Part shown: positions 44,772 through 53,415 of the stretch, piece after piece
Layout: the number at the start of each line of letters is the position of its first letter
Position numbering within the stretch: position 1 is the first letter of the stretch
Position numbers and translations under genes: made by a program
Source: Alienimonas sp043951915
Lineage (GTDB): Bacteria; Planctomycetota; Planctomycetia; Planctomycetales; Planctomycetaceae
DNA length: 64,000 bases
Direction of reading: 5' to 3'
Assembly: GCF_043951915.1 (NCBI RefSeq)
Contig: NZ_JBINJD010000003.1
Location: 1 to 64,000 of the forward strand
Notes under the pieces: model-generated
Database searches by the model: none
What the model saw: only the letters and a program-made list of their open reading frames with translations
Told to the model about the DNA's origin: nothing

Positions 44772-45436
44772 GATCGACCCCCCGCGTTGGCCGGAGCCGC
44801 CCCGACGAGGGCCGAGCCGTTCGGCGTGAATTCGCAGCAGGAATCCCCGTCCCGGCAGCAGCGGGTCAGGGCGACGCCGGTGCCGAGCACGCGCTCGAAC
44901 ACCTTCTGTTCCAACTCGCAGATCTGAGGATCGTCCTCGGAAATGTCCAGATACGGGCAGTGGTGCTCCCGCAGGATCGGCAGCGGACCGCTGTCGTCGA
45001 TTTCGACGGTGAAGCCGTGCACCTGCAGGGCGTCGCGGAGCCCCGCGAGCCGCTGGCGCAACTCGCCCTCTCCCTCGGCGTCGCCGCCGTAGCGGGACAC
45101 GAGCGTGTCCTGCAAACGGCCGAACAGGAACGCCCGCACCTTCTCGTCCTCCACCTCGGACAGGGCGGACCACATCGCGTCGGCCAACTCCTGATAGTTG
45201 GAGCCGAGGGCCCGGCGGCCGTCCGGCGTGAGCCCGTACAGATGGCGGGGCCGTCCGCGGCCGACGCTGACGGGGCGGCGATCGACCAACCCGGCGTCCG
45301 AGAGCCGGGTGAGCCGCTGCCGCACGGCGGTCGCGGTCACGCCGAGATCGTCGCACAACTCTTCAATTCCTGCCCGCGACCGCCGGTTCAGGCGGGCGAG
45401 CAAGGTGCGGTCGGCGGCGGAGACGGGTTCGCTCAC
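44768..45436 (-). CDS. sufR: SufR, Fe-S-sensing transcription regulator
   Basis: The 222-residue regulator has an N-terminal winged helix (ADRTLLARLNRRSRAGIEELCDDLGVTATAVRQRLTRL, with the wing VGRGRPRHLYGLTPDG). A C-terminal sensor carries cysteines placed as in SufR: HHCPYLDISEDDPQICELE and LTRCCRDGDSCCEF. Apo/holo switching on a bound Fe-S cluster lets SufR repress suf genes when clusters are plentiful. GTG 45436. It heads the operon and overlaps nuoB by 4 bases, so autoregulation of the whole sufR-nuoB-sufCBD-sufT unit is likely. The operator should lie in the gap to the divergent symporter gene. Confidence 0.9.
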   Translation of the reverse strand: MSEPVSAADRTLLARLNRRSRAGIEELCDDLGVTATAVRQRLTRLSDAGLVDRRPVSVGRGRPRHLYGLTPDGRRALGSNYQELADAMWSALSEVEDEKVRAFLFGRLQDTLVSRYGGDAEGEGELRQRLAGLRDALQVHGFTVEIDDSGPLPILREHHCPYLDISEDDPQICELEQKVFERVLGTGVALTRCCRDGDSCCEFTPNGSALVGAAPANAGGRS

Positions 45437-45641
45437 GGGGTCATCGTACGGGGGCCGAACGTTTCAACAACTGGGGGTGTGACAAATGCCGGGGGATGAG
45501 CCCGCATTGAGATGCGATCCCACCAACTGTCCCGCCCTTTTGGCCTTGCCTACCGCGGCGGAGTCGCTCTAGCCATGATGGCCGCCTCCCGCCGACGGGC
45601 CTCGCGTCGGCCGAATGTTCGAACCCCCCGCCCCCTGGCAG
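45437..45641. promoter_or_regulatory. Divergent sufR / symporter control region
   Basis: This 205-base gap must hold the suf promoter and SufR operator. Its A/T-richest part is GTTTCAACAACTGGGGGTGTGACAAA-like sequence at 45461-45486. The known cyanobacterial SufR box (CAAC-N6-GTTG) is not present exactly; CAACAAC and TGTGAC are the only suggestive words. No clear -10/-35 pair is seen for either gene. Confidence 0.35.
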
Positions 45642-47369
45642 ATGTCGACTTCGCCCCGAGCCACCTCGTTCGCACTCCTGCTCGCACTGTTCTTTGCAGC
45701 CGGCCCGGCCCCGGCACAGGACGCCCCCCTCGCTGATGAGCCCGCCGCGGAAGCGGCCACCGACCCGATCGCCGTGAAAGGCGGCGAAGAGATCGGGGAG
45801 GACGCCCCGCCGGAAACAGTCGCGGCGGAGGGGGAGGCCGACGTCGAAGGCGTCGAGGCGCTCACGCCGGAGGCGACGGGTTGGCAGGCGACCGTGAACG
45901 AGGGGGCCGGCGCCGTCGCGGGGGCGATGGCGACCGTCATGTTCTACGACCTCAGTTCCCCGTTCATGGAGGAACCGATCGGACTGGCCGCGGTCGTGGT
46001 GATGCTGGTGCTCGCCGCCATCTTCTTCACCGTCTACACCGGCTTCATCAACCTTCGCGCCTTTAAGCACGCGCTGGAGATCACCGCCGGGAAATGGGAC
46101 ACCCCCGGCGACGAGGGCGAGGTTAGCCACTTCCAGGCGCTGGCGGCCGCCTTGTCGGCGACGGTGGGCCTGGGCAATATCGCCGGCGTCGCCATCGCCG
46201 TGAGTATGGGCGGCCCCGGGGCGGTCTTCTGGATGGTGATCGCCGGCCTGCTGGGCATGTCCAGCAAATTCATGGAATGCACGCTGGGGCAGAAGTACCG
46301 GAAGGTCCGGGCCGACGGCAAAATCATGGGCGGGGCGATGTACTACCTCAGCGACGGGCTGAGCGGCATCAATCTCAAACCGCTGGGCGTGGTACTGGCG
46401 GGGCTGTTTGCGGTGCTGTGCGTCGGCGGGTCGATGATGGGCGGCAACGCCTTCCAGGTGAATCAGTCCCTCGGCGCGGTCGGTAAGCAGTTTCCCGAGC
46501 TGCTCGAATATCGCTGGGTCTACGGGCTGGTGATGACCTTCCTGGTCGGGCTGGTGATCCTGGGCGGGATTCAGCGGATCGCCGCGACGGCCGGCAAGAT
46601 CGTGCCGCTGATGTGCGGGATCTACGTCGCCGCCTGCCTGTTCATCCTCGGCAAGAACTTCACCGAGATCCCCGACGCGTTCGGCACGATCGTCGGCGAG
46701 GCGTTCAAATGGGACTCCGCCTACGGCGGGTTCATCGGCGTGTTGATCATGGGCTTCCGCCGGGCGGCGTTCTCCAACGAGGCCGGCGTCGGCTCCGCGG
46801 CGATCGCCCACTCCGCGGCGAAGAGCGAGTACCCGATTCAGGAAGGCATCGTCGCCCTGCTGGAACCGTTCATCGACACCGTGGTCGTCTGCACGATGAC
46901 GGCGCTCGTCATCGTGATTACCGGCGCCTACGCCGACCCGGAACTCGCCACGTACGTCGAAAACAACAACGGCGCCGCCCTCACCAGCGCCGCGATGGGC
47001 AGCGAAATCTCCTGGTTCCCCTACGTGCTGTCCGGGGCCGCGGTGCTGTTCGCCTACTCCACGATGATCTCCTGGAGCTACTACGGGGAGCGGAGCTGGT
47101 GCTACCTGTTCGGCGACGCCGCCTCCATCGTCTACCGGATCATCTTCCTGATCTTCGTGTTCCTGGGCTCGATCATCAGCGCGACGAACGTGCTGGAACT
47201 GGGCGACCTGATGATCCTCGGCATGGCGATCCCGAACATCATCGGCGTCGTGCTGCTCTCCCCCGTCGTGAAGCGGGATCTGAACGCCTACTGGTCGAAG
47301 TACCGCAGCGGCGAGCTGAAGCGGGAGGTCGCCGCGGAGTTCGAAGCGGCTGAAAAAGCGGCCAGCTGA
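45642..47369 (+). CDS. Sodium:alanine symporter (AGCS family) with signal peptide and acidic leader
   Basis: The 575-residue inner-membrane carrier imports small neutral amino acids with Na+ or H+. Family motifs are TVGLGNIAGVAIAVSMGGPGAVFWM, the PxLGQKYR-like TLGQKYRKV, FRRAAFSNEAGVGSAAIAHSAAK, and FAYSTMISWSYYGERSWCYLFG near the end, with about 10 membrane helices. It begins with a cleavable-looking signal peptide (MSTSPRATSFALLLALFFAAGPAPA|QDA). About 60 acidic, Ala-rich residues (PETVAAEGEADVEGVEALTP) then precede the first core helix. ATG 45642 is chosen for the signal peptide; ATG 45615 is possible. It is divergent from sufR and converges on gatB. Confidence 0.9.
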   Translation: MSTSPRATSFALLLALFFAAGPAPAQDAPLADEPAAEAATDPIAVKGGEEIGEDAPPETVAAEGEADVEGVEALTPEATGWQATVNEGAGAVAGAMATVMFYDLSSPFMEEPIGLAAVVVMLVLAAIFFTVYTGFINLRAFKHALEITAGKWDTPGDEGEVSHFQALAAALSATVGLGNIAGVAIAVSMGGPGAVFWMVIAGLLGMSSKFMECTLGQKYRKVRADGKIMGGAMYYLSDGLSGINLKPLGVVLAGLFAVLCVGGSMMGGNAFQVNQSLGAVGKQFPELLEYRWVYGLVMTFLVGLVILGGIQRIAATAGKIVPLMCGIYVAACLFILGKNFTEIPDAFGTIVGEAFKWDSAYGGFIGVLIMGFRRAAFSNEAGVGSAAIAHSAAKSEYPIQEGIVALLEPFIDTVVVCTMTALVIVITGAYADPELATYVENNNGAALTSAAMGSEISWFPYVLSGAAVLFAYSTMISWSYYGERSWCYLFGDAASIVYRIIFLIFVFLGSIISATNVLELGDLMILGMAIPNIIGVVLLSPVVKRDLNAYWSKYRSGELKREVAAEFEAAEKAAS

Positions 47370-47393
47370 GTCGGCGAGGTCCGGAGAGCGTCG

Positions 47394-47422
47394 CGTCTCG
47401 GACCCTTCGAGGGTCCGGGACG
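47394..47422. terminator. Convergent hairpin between symporter and gatB
   Basis: Arms CGTCTCGGACCC (47394-47405) and GGGTCCGGGACG (47411-47422) pair with one wobble around loop TTCGA. It sits 25 bases past the symporter stop and 45 bases past the convergent gatB stop. There is no T run. Confidence 0.55.
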
Positions 47423-47466
47423 CTGGCGTGAGGTCCCGTTCTGGCGGTGCGATTCGAACGCGGCCG

Positions 47467-48954
47467 TCAGGCCGTGCCGTTGATCCGTTCCAGCAGCATC
47501 GCCCGGACGGTCTTCGGGTCGGCGCCGGAGACGGCTTTCAACACCTGACCCATCAGCGGGCCGACCGCCTGCTGCTTGCCGCCGCGGACGGTCTCCACGG
47601 CGACGGCGTTCTTCGGGTTCGCCAGGGCGTCGTCGATGGCGGCCTCCAATTCGGCCCCGCCGGTCACCGCGATCAGGCCGCGCTCGTCGACGATCGCGTC
47701 GACCGTCTCCGGCGTGTTCTGGTCCCGCGGGCGGGCCAGCAGGTCCGCGTAGACGTCGCGGGCGGCCTTCGTGTTCAGTTCCCCGGCCGAGACCCGCTTG
47801 AGCAGATGGCCGAGCGTCCCCGCGGGGATCGGGAACGTTTCGATCTCGTAATTCAGCTCCGACAGGTCGCGGAGCACGTCCTGGGTGCACCAGTTCGCGG
47901 CCCGCTTGCCGTCGTCGGCGGTCTGGGCGACCTCCTCGTAGTAGTCGGCGAACGGTTTGCCGCGCTCGATGATCACGCCGGCGTCGTAGTCGCTCAGCTC
48001 CCACACCTCGCCGATCCGCACGCGGCGGTCGGCCGGGAATTCGCCCAGTTCGCCCCGCAGCTCCTCGATCGCCTCCTCGGTGAGGGTCACGGGGACGAGG
48101 TCCGGGTCCGGGAAGTAGCGGTAGTCGCTGGCTTCCTCTTTGGTCCGCTGGGCGACGGTGACCTGCTTGTCCGGGTCCCAGCCGCGGGTGCTCTTGGGGG
48201 CGTCCTTGATCGTGTGGCCGGTGCGGTCGAACTCGTCCAGTTGACGGGTGCGTTCGAACTCGATCGCCGCCTCGACGCCGCGGAAGGAGTTGAGGTTCTT
48301 CACCTCGCAGATCGGCGTCGCCTTCACGCCCTCCGGCGTGGCGATCTTGAAGTTGACGTTCACGTCGCACCGCAGGCTGCCCTCCTGCATGTTGCAGTCG
48401 GAGACGCCGAGGTACGTGAGGAGCAGCTTGAGCCGTTCGAGGTAGGCCCGCGCCTCCGCGGCGCTGCTCATGTCCGGTTCGGAGACGATCTCCACCAGCG
48501 GGGTGCCGGCCCGGTTCAGGTCGACGCGGCTGACGCCGCCGGCGTGCATGTTCTTGCCGGCGTCCTCTTCGAGGTGGGCGCGGGTGATGCCGACGCGCTT
48601 CGTCCCCTCGTCGGCGTCGATGTCCAGCCAGCCCTCGCCGCAGACCGGCAGGTCGTACTGGCTGATCTGATAGCCCTTGGGCAGGTCCGGGTAGTAGTAC
48701 TGCTTGCGGTCCCACTTGCAGAAGCGGGCGATCTCGCAGTTCAGCGCGAGGCCCACCTTCACCGCCATGCGAAACGCCGCGGCGTTCAACACCGGCAGCG
48801 AGCCCGGCAGGCCGAGCACCAGCGGGTCAGTGCGGGTGTTCGGTTCGTCCGGGGCGAAGTCCGCCGCGCAACCGCTGAACAGCTTCGTGCGGGTCGCGAG
48901 CTGGACGTGCACCTCCAACCCGATGACCGGCGTGACCTTCCGATCGTCGCTCAC
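47467..48954 (-). CDS. gatB: Asp-tRNA(Asn)/Glu-tRNA(Gln) amidotransferase subunit B
   Basis: The 495-residue subunit binds tRNA and phosphorylates the misacylated Glu or Asp. Family landmarks are VTPVIGLEVHVQLATRTKLFSGC, LVLGLPGSLPVLNAAA, KWDRKQYYYPDLPKGYQISQYD, GSLRCDVNVN, EVKNLNSFRGVEAAIEFE, YRYFPDPDLVPV and the C-terminal YqeY-like tail ending PKTVRAMLLERINGTA. GTG 48954 lies in GTGA, overlapping the gatA stop by 4 bases. It is the last gene of gatCAB. Its presence implies that Gln-tRNA or Asn-tRNA is made indirectly in this organism. Confidence 0.96.
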   Translation of the reverse strand: MSDDRKVTPVIGLEVHVQLATRTKLFSGCAADFAPDEPNTRTDPLVLGLPGSLPVLNAAAFRMAVKVGLALNCEIARFCKWDRKQYYYPDLPKGYQISQYDLPVCGEGWLDIDADEGTKRVGITRAHLEEDAGKNMHAGGVSRVDLNRAGTPLVEIVSEPDMSSAAEARAYLERLKLLLTYLGVSDCNMQEGSLRCDVNVNFKIATPEGVKATPICEVKNLNSFRGVEAAIEFERTRQLDEFDRTGHTIKDAPKSTRGWDPDKQVTVAQRTKEEASDYRYFPDPDLVPVTLTEEAIEELRGELGEFPADRRVRIGEVWELSDYDAGVIIERGKPFADYYEEVAQTADDGKRAANWCTQDVLRDLSELNYEIETFPIPAGTLGHLLKRVSAGELNTKAARDVYADLLARPRDQNTPETVDAIVDERGLIAVTGGAELEAAIDDALANPKNAVAVETVRGGKQQAVGPLMGQVLKAVSGADPKTVRAMLLERINGTA

Positions 48955-50486
48955 GGCGTCGTCCTCGTCACGTTGTGCCCCGTCTGAGTGGGTTGTCCCG
49001 TCTGATCCTGAAGCGGCGGGACCCGCTTGTGCCAATCGGTGGCCGCCTCGTACATCCGGGCGGCCCGCAGCAGGCTCGGCTCCGACAGCGCCGGGCCGAG
49101 CAGTTGCAGCCCGATCGGCAGGCCTTTGGAGAACCCGCAGGGCAGCGAAATCGCCGGGATGCCGGCGAGGTTCGCGCTGATCGTGTAGACGTCCGAGAGG
49201 TACATCGCCAGCGGGTCGTCGGCGAGTTCCCCGATGGCGAACGCGGTCGTCGGCGTCACCGGCGAGGCGAGCACGTCGCAGGTCTTGAAGGCGGCGACGT
49301 AGTCCTGCTGGATCAGGCGACGGACCTTCATCGCCTTCAGGTAGAAGGCGTCGTAGTACCCGCTGGAAAGGGCGTAGGTGCCCAGCATGATCCGGCGCTT
49401 CACCTCGTCGCCGAAGCCCTCGCCGCGGCTGCGTTCGTACATCTCCTCCAGCGAATCGAACTTCGCCGCCCGGTGCCCGTAGTGGACGCCGTCGTAGCGG
49501 GCCAGGTTGCTGGAGGCCTCGGAGGGGGCGATGAGGTAATAGGTCGCCACGCTGTATTTGCTGTGCGGCAGCGTAACGTCCACCACCTCCGCCCCGAGGG
49601 AGCGGTACAGCTCGATCGCCCCCTTCACCGCGTCGGACACCTCCCGGTCGAGGCCGACGTCAAAGTGATCCGCGACCACGCCCACCCGCAGCCCGGCGAG
49701 CGGCTCGTCGAGGTCGGTGAGGTAGTCCGGCACCGGGTCGGACAGGCTGGTGCTGTCCAGCGGGTCGTGGCCGGCGATCGCCTGAAGCACGGCGGCCGCG
49801 TCCCGCACCGTCCGGCCGAACGGGCCGATCTGGTCGAGGGAGCTGGCGAACGCCACGAGTCCGTACCGCGACACCCGCCCGTAGGTCGGCTTCAAACCGA
49901 CCACGCCGCAGAAGGCGGCCGGCTGGCGGATACTGCCGCCCGTATCGCTGCCGAGGGCGATTGGCGCCATGCCGGCCGCGACCGCCGCGGCGCTGCCGCC
50001 GCTGGACCCGCCCGGCGCCCGCACCGGCTCCCACGGATTGCGGGTGGGGCCGGCGCCGGAGTTCTCCGTGCTGGAGCCCATGGCGAATTCGTCGAGGTTC
50101 GTCCGGCCCACCGGCACCGCCCCGGCATCCAGCAGCCGCCGCACGGCCGTCGCCGTGTAGGGCGGGCGGAAGTTCGCCAGCATTCGGCTGGCGCAGGTGC
50201 ACGGCTCCCCCTCGACGCAGAGGTTGTCTTTGATCGCCACCGGTACGCCGGCGAGGCCGGACTGGCTGCCCTCGGCGATCCGCCGATCGGCCTCCGCGGC
50301 GAAAACGGCGGAGCGATCGGCGTCGGTGTGCAGGAATGCGTTGATTCCGCCGTCCACCGCGGCGATGCGGGTGTGGGCGTCCGCGGCGATCTGCACCGCG
50401 GAGCGGCTGCCGGAGCGAATCTCCGCGGCGAAGTCCGCGGCGGTCGGGAACGGGTGAGCGGGGTCGGGCGGCACGGGCGTCGTCAC
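48951..50486 (-). CDS. gatA: Asp-tRNA(Asn)/Glu-tRNA(Gln) amidotransferase subunit A
   Basis: The 511-residue amidase supplies ammonia from glutamine. The Ser-cisSer-Lys triad motifs are complete: PVAIKDNLCVEGEPCTCAS (Lys), RAPGGSSGGSAAAVAAGMAPIALGSDTGGSIRQPAAFCG (both Ser) and GLKPTYGRVSRYGLVAFASSLDQIGP. GTG 50486 overlaps the gatC TGA within GTGA, and its own stop overlaps gatB in the same way, so the three genes are translationally coupled. Confidence 0.96.
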   Translation of the reverse strand: MTTPVPPDPAHPFPTAADFAAEIRSGSRSAVQIAADAHTRIAAVDGGINAFLHTDADRSAVFAAEADRRIAEGSQSGLAGVPVAIKDNLCVEGEPCTCASRMLANFRPPYTATAVRRLLDAGAVPVGRTNLDEFAMGSSTENSGAGPTRNPWEPVRAPGGSSGGSAAAVAAGMAPIALGSDTGGSIRQPAAFCGVVGLKPTYGRVSRYGLVAFASSLDQIGPFGRTVRDAAAVLQAIAGHDPLDSTSLSDPVPDYLTDLDEPLAGLRVGVVADHFDVGLDREVSDAVKGAIELYRSLGAEVVDVTLPHSKYSVATYYLIAPSEASSNLARYDGVHYGHRAAKFDSLEEMYERSRGEGFGDEVKRRIMLGTYALSSGYYDAFYLKAMKVRRLIQQDYVAAFKTCDVLASPVTPTTAFAIGELADDPLAMYLSDVYTISANLAGIPAISLPCGFSKGLPIGLQLLGPALSEPSLLRAARMYEAATDWHKRVPPLQDQTGQPTQTGHNVTRTTP

Positions 50487-50794
50487 TCCCCGCCGAGAAT
50501 CTGAGGCACCAGGAAGCACTCCCCGTCGCTGGCCGGGGCGTTGGCGAGGGCCGCCTCCCGGGGCAGCATCGGCGTGGGCACGTCTTCCCGCAGCACGTCC
50601 CGCACGTCGATGGCGTGGGCCATCGGTTCGACGTCGGCCGTGTCGACCTCGTCCAACAGGTGGACGTAGCCGAGAATCGCCCGCAACTGAGCGGTGAAGG
50701 CGTTCAGCTCGTTCGGCTTCAACGCGAGCCGGGAGAGCTTCGCCACGCGGGCGACCTCTTTCCGGGTGATCTGCGGGTTCGCGGGGCTGGCCAT
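50483..50794 (-). CDS. gatC: Asp-tRNA(Asn)/Glu-tRNA(Gln) amidotransferase subunit C
   Basis: The 103-residue subunit stabilises GatA-GatB by wrapping between them. It has the family pattern ITRKEVARVAKLSRLALKPNEL, FTAQLRAILGYVHLLDEVDTADVEPMAHA and the C-terminal LREDVPTPMLPREAALANAPASDGECFLVPQIL. ATG 50794 is chosen; an in-frame start at 50836 would add 14 residues without family match. It is the first gene of gatCAB and divergent from csrA. Confidence 0.95.
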   Translation of the reverse strand: MASPANPQITRKEVARVAKLSRLALKPNELNAFTAQLRAILGYVHLLDEVDTADVEPMAHAIDVRDVLREDVPTPMLPREAALANAPASDGECFLVPQILGGE

Positions 50795-51159
50795 GGGCGG
50801 AGTGTCGGCAGGTCGCGTCGCGGGTGCAAGCGGCACGCGGCTGTCGTCCGTCTGGACGACGCGGCCTCCGGGAGGTGTGTCAGAAGTGCAACGTCACTGC
50901 GTTGCCGGCCGTCGTTTGCAGATTCTCCGTGGTCGCTCAGGAGAAGCCGGGGGAACTCTTCGGGTGCTAAGGGATCTCCCGGTGAAACTCTTCCTCAAGA
51001 CAGACAACGACTTACGTCAAATCAACCCCTCCTCCGCCGGCAGGCGCCGGAAACGGCACGCCCGATGCGTCAAGGCTATTTCGTTCCTGACGGCCCGCGA
51101 CGACGCGAGCCGCCCCCCAACGCCGCGGCCGACTTCGCCGCCCCACGAAAGACAGCACG
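50795..51159. other. Divergent gatC / csrA control region
   Basis: This 365-base gap must hold both promoters and the csrA leader. On the plus strand GGA-containing words (GGGAGGTG at 50872, CAGGAGAAG at 50939, AAGGGATCTCCCGG at 50968) might be CsrA sites if the transcript starts early, but none sits at the ribosome site. The bases before the csrA ATG (GAAAGACAGCACG) give only a weak Shine-Dalgarno. No terminator or convincing coding frame is seen. Confidence 0.4.
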
Positions 51160-51438
51160 ATGCTCGTTCTCACCCGCAAGTCCGACGAAGCCATCCGCAT
51201 CGGCGAGGATATTGTCATCAAAGTGATTCGCACCGGCAAGGGCACCGTGAAGCTGGGCATCGAAGCGCCCGGCGACGTCCGCATCCTTCGCGGCGAACTG
51301 GCCGACGCGGCCGGCGACGCAAAGGGCCGCGACGACGACGAGGAGGACGACGCCTTCGCCTTCGACGCCGACAACGAGTTCGCCCTCCCGATGAGCGTCG
51401 CCTGCGGCGGGTACGTCGCCCTGCCCGCGGTCGCCTGA
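51160..51438 (+). CDS. csrA: Carbon storage regulator CsrA with extended acidic tail
   Basis: The 92-residue RNA-binding regulator has a complete canonical core, residues 1-47: MLVLTRKSDEAIRIGEDIVI, then KVIRTGKGTVKLGIEAPGDV and RILRGEL. The RNA-contacting Leu4, Arg6 and Arg44 are intact, so binding to GGA loops in mRNA is expected. The tail is unusual: residues 48-92 include DAKGRDDDEEDDAFAFDADN and a hydrophobic end (CGGYVALPAVA), whereas most CsrA proteins stop near residue 60-70. The tail might mask the RNA face or bind a partner such as a FliW-like regulator. ATG 51160. It is followed 65 bases later by a C-terminal processing protease gene. Confidence 0.93.
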   Translation: MLVLTRKSDEAIRIGEDIVIKVIRTGKGTVKLGIEAPGDVRILRGELADAAGDAKGRDDDEEDDAFAFDADNEFALPMSVACGGYVALPAVA

Positions 51439-51503
51439 CGCCGACCTCCCTCCCCTCTCATCACCCGGGCCGTGTGGCCCGCCTCAGCAAGGACTCTGAC
51501 GCG

Positions 51504-53240
51504 ATGAACGATTCTTTCACCCGCACCGCCCCGATCGTTCGGCCGAAGGCCAAGGTTGGGTTCACCGCCGGCTCGCTGATCGAGCTGGCCGCCCTGGGCC
51601 TGGCGCTGCTCGTCCCGGCCGTCGCCTGCGGCCAGGACCGCACCGCCGCCGACTTCGGCCCGGACCCCTCCGCGACCGCCCGTTACGAATCGAACGGCGG
51701 CTACGACCGCGGCTTCGAAACCCCGACCCGCAGCCCCTACGGCGACTACCAGACCGAGCCGGCCGGCCGGGCCGTCCCGAAAGCGACCCCGAAGCCGCAG
51801 CCGAGCACCGCGGAGCGTCTCGCCTACCGCTACGACGACCCGAAGGTGGTGCGGTTCGCCACGGGCACCGGCTGGAGCCGGCTGGTCAACCTGTACGTGG
51901 AAAGCAGCCAGCTGATCGACGCCCGTCACCGGGAGCCGAACAGCTACGCCGACCGCGTGGCGATGGCCCTGGAGAACCTGTCTGAAGCCGTCGGCAACGA
52001 CTCGTTCCGTCAGGCCCACCGGCTGACCGCTGACAGCCGTAAGGTGCAGAGCTTCCGCAGCCGGCTGGCCGGCCTGAACGCCCGCAACGTGCGGGACCGG
52101 AGCGGCGCCCTGGAGGTGATGCGGCAGACGGCGAGCCTCGCCCAGAACGAACTCGGCCTGAGCGCCGACGCCGTCGCGGCGGAGTTTCTGTTCGGCGCCG
52201 TGGAGTCCCTCGACAAGTTCAGCGGCTTCCTGCCCAGCGAGACCCGCACCGGCTACGGCGTGGACGCCACGGTGATCCCGGCCCAGTACGCCGCGGAGCA
52301 GACTGCCGGCCCGCTGGACACCAGCGTCGTCGGGCTGGGCGTGGAACTGAAGGAGCACGACCGCGGCGTGGTGATCGTCAAGCCGCTGGCCGGCGGCCCG
52401 GCCGCCAACGCCGGCCTGCAGCGGGGCGACGTGATCGTCGCGGTCAACGGCACGGACCTGGCCGGCAAAGGCCTGAACGCCGCCGCCGACCTGATCGTCG
52501 GCCGCGAGGGCACCACGGTGCAGTTGCGGGTGATGCGGGGCGAACGCTTCGGCACCTTCAACCTGCGTCGGGCCCGCGTCGAGCTGAAGACGGTGAGCGT
52601 CGTGCAGCTGATGACCGCCGCCGACGGCACGAAGGTCGGCTACCTGAAGCTGGACCGGTTCGCCGCGACGACCCAGACCGAACTGAACGCCGCCCTGTGG
52701 CAGCTCTACCAGGGCGGGATGAAGGCCCTCGTGATGGACCTCCGCGGCAACCCGGGCGGTCTGCTGGATCAGGCGATCAGCGTCAGCGACACCTTCCTGC
52801 CGGCCGGCACCATCGTCAGCACCCGGGGCCGTCTGGCTGAGGACAACATGTCCGCCACGGCCAAGAAAACCCGGACCTGGAAGGTGCCGATGGCGGTGAT
52901 CGTGGACGACGGCTCGGCCAGCGCCAGCGAGATCTTCGCCGCCGCCATCCAGGACAACCGCCGCGGGGTGATCGTCGGACGGAACAGCTACGGCAAGGGC
53001 ACGGTTCAGACGCACTTCCCGGTCCGCACCGTCTCCGGCGACCTGAAGCTGACCACGGCGATGTTCTATAGCCCCAACGACCGCCAGATGGCCGACCAGG
53101 GCGTCGCCCCGGACGTGCTGGTCAGCGAAGACCGGGAGATCCTGCCGCTGAACCGCGACGCCGACGTCGCCGCCGCGATCAAGGCCGCCACCAGCCAGAC
53201 CGCCGCCACGATGGCCGCGAACCCCGGCTCGGTTCGGTAA
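51504..53240 (+). CDS. C-terminal processing protease (S41 family) with PDZ domain
   Basis: The 578-residue exported serine protease starts with an N-terminal hydrophobic segment ending in CGQDRTAAD (LIELAALGLALLVPAVACG, signal or lipoprotein-like, Cys near residue 43). A Pro/Arg-rich linker and a helical region (to ~250) follow. The PDZ domain is VVGLGVELKEHDRGVVIVKPLAGGPAANAGLQRGDVIVAVNGTDLAG. The S41 catalytic domain has MDLRGNPGGLLDQAISVSD, the nucleophile in DDGSASASEIFAAAIQDN and the general-base Lys in GRNSYGKGTVQT. It would process or degrade periplasmic proteins from their C-termini. ATG 51504. It is downstream of csrA in the same direction. Confidence 0.92.
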   Translation: MNDSFTRTAPIVRPKAKVGFTAGSLIELAALGLALLVPAVACGQDRTAADFGPDPSATARYESNGGYDRGFETPTRSPYGDYQTEPAGRAVPKATPKPQPSTAERLAYRYDDPKVVRFATGTGWSRLVNLYVESSQLIDARHREPNSYADRVAMALENLSEAVGNDSFRQAHRLTADSRKVQSFRSRLAGLNARNVRDRSGALEVMRQTASLAQNELGLSADAVAAEFLFGAVESLDKFSGFLPSETRTGYGVDATVIPAQYAAEQTAGPLDTSVVGLGVELKEHDRGVVIVKPLAGGPAANAGLQRGDVIVAVNGTDLAGKGLNAAADLIVGREGTTVQLRVMRGERFGTFNLRRARVELKTVSVVQLMTAADGTKVGYLKLDRFAATTQTELNAALWQLYQGGMKALVMDLRGNPGGLLDQAISVSDTFLPAGTIVSTRGRLAEDNMSATAKKTRTWKVPMAVIVDDGSASASEIFAAAIQDNRRGVIVGRNSYGKGTVQTHFPVRTVSGDLKLTTAMFYSPNDRQMADQGVAPDVLVSEDREILPLNRDADVAAAIKAATSQTAATMAANPGSVR

Positions 53241-53415
53241 CGACCCGCCCAGACCTCCGCCCACTCCAAGACGGAGTGCGGACCGTCTTCTCAAAACGGC
53301 CTCACGACGAGGCGACCCGAGTGCGAGGCGAGTTGAGAAGCATCTGCCCGGCGTCCGCGGCCATCAAGAAGCTGGCCCCCGACAGCGTGCAGAAGACCGG
53401 CTTCGCCGGAAGCTT

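Noticed and set aside
47440..47470. GGTGCGATTCGAACG, resembling a tRNA T-loop
   Set aside because: No matching acceptor, anticodon or D-arm surrounds it; it overlaps the gatB 3' end.
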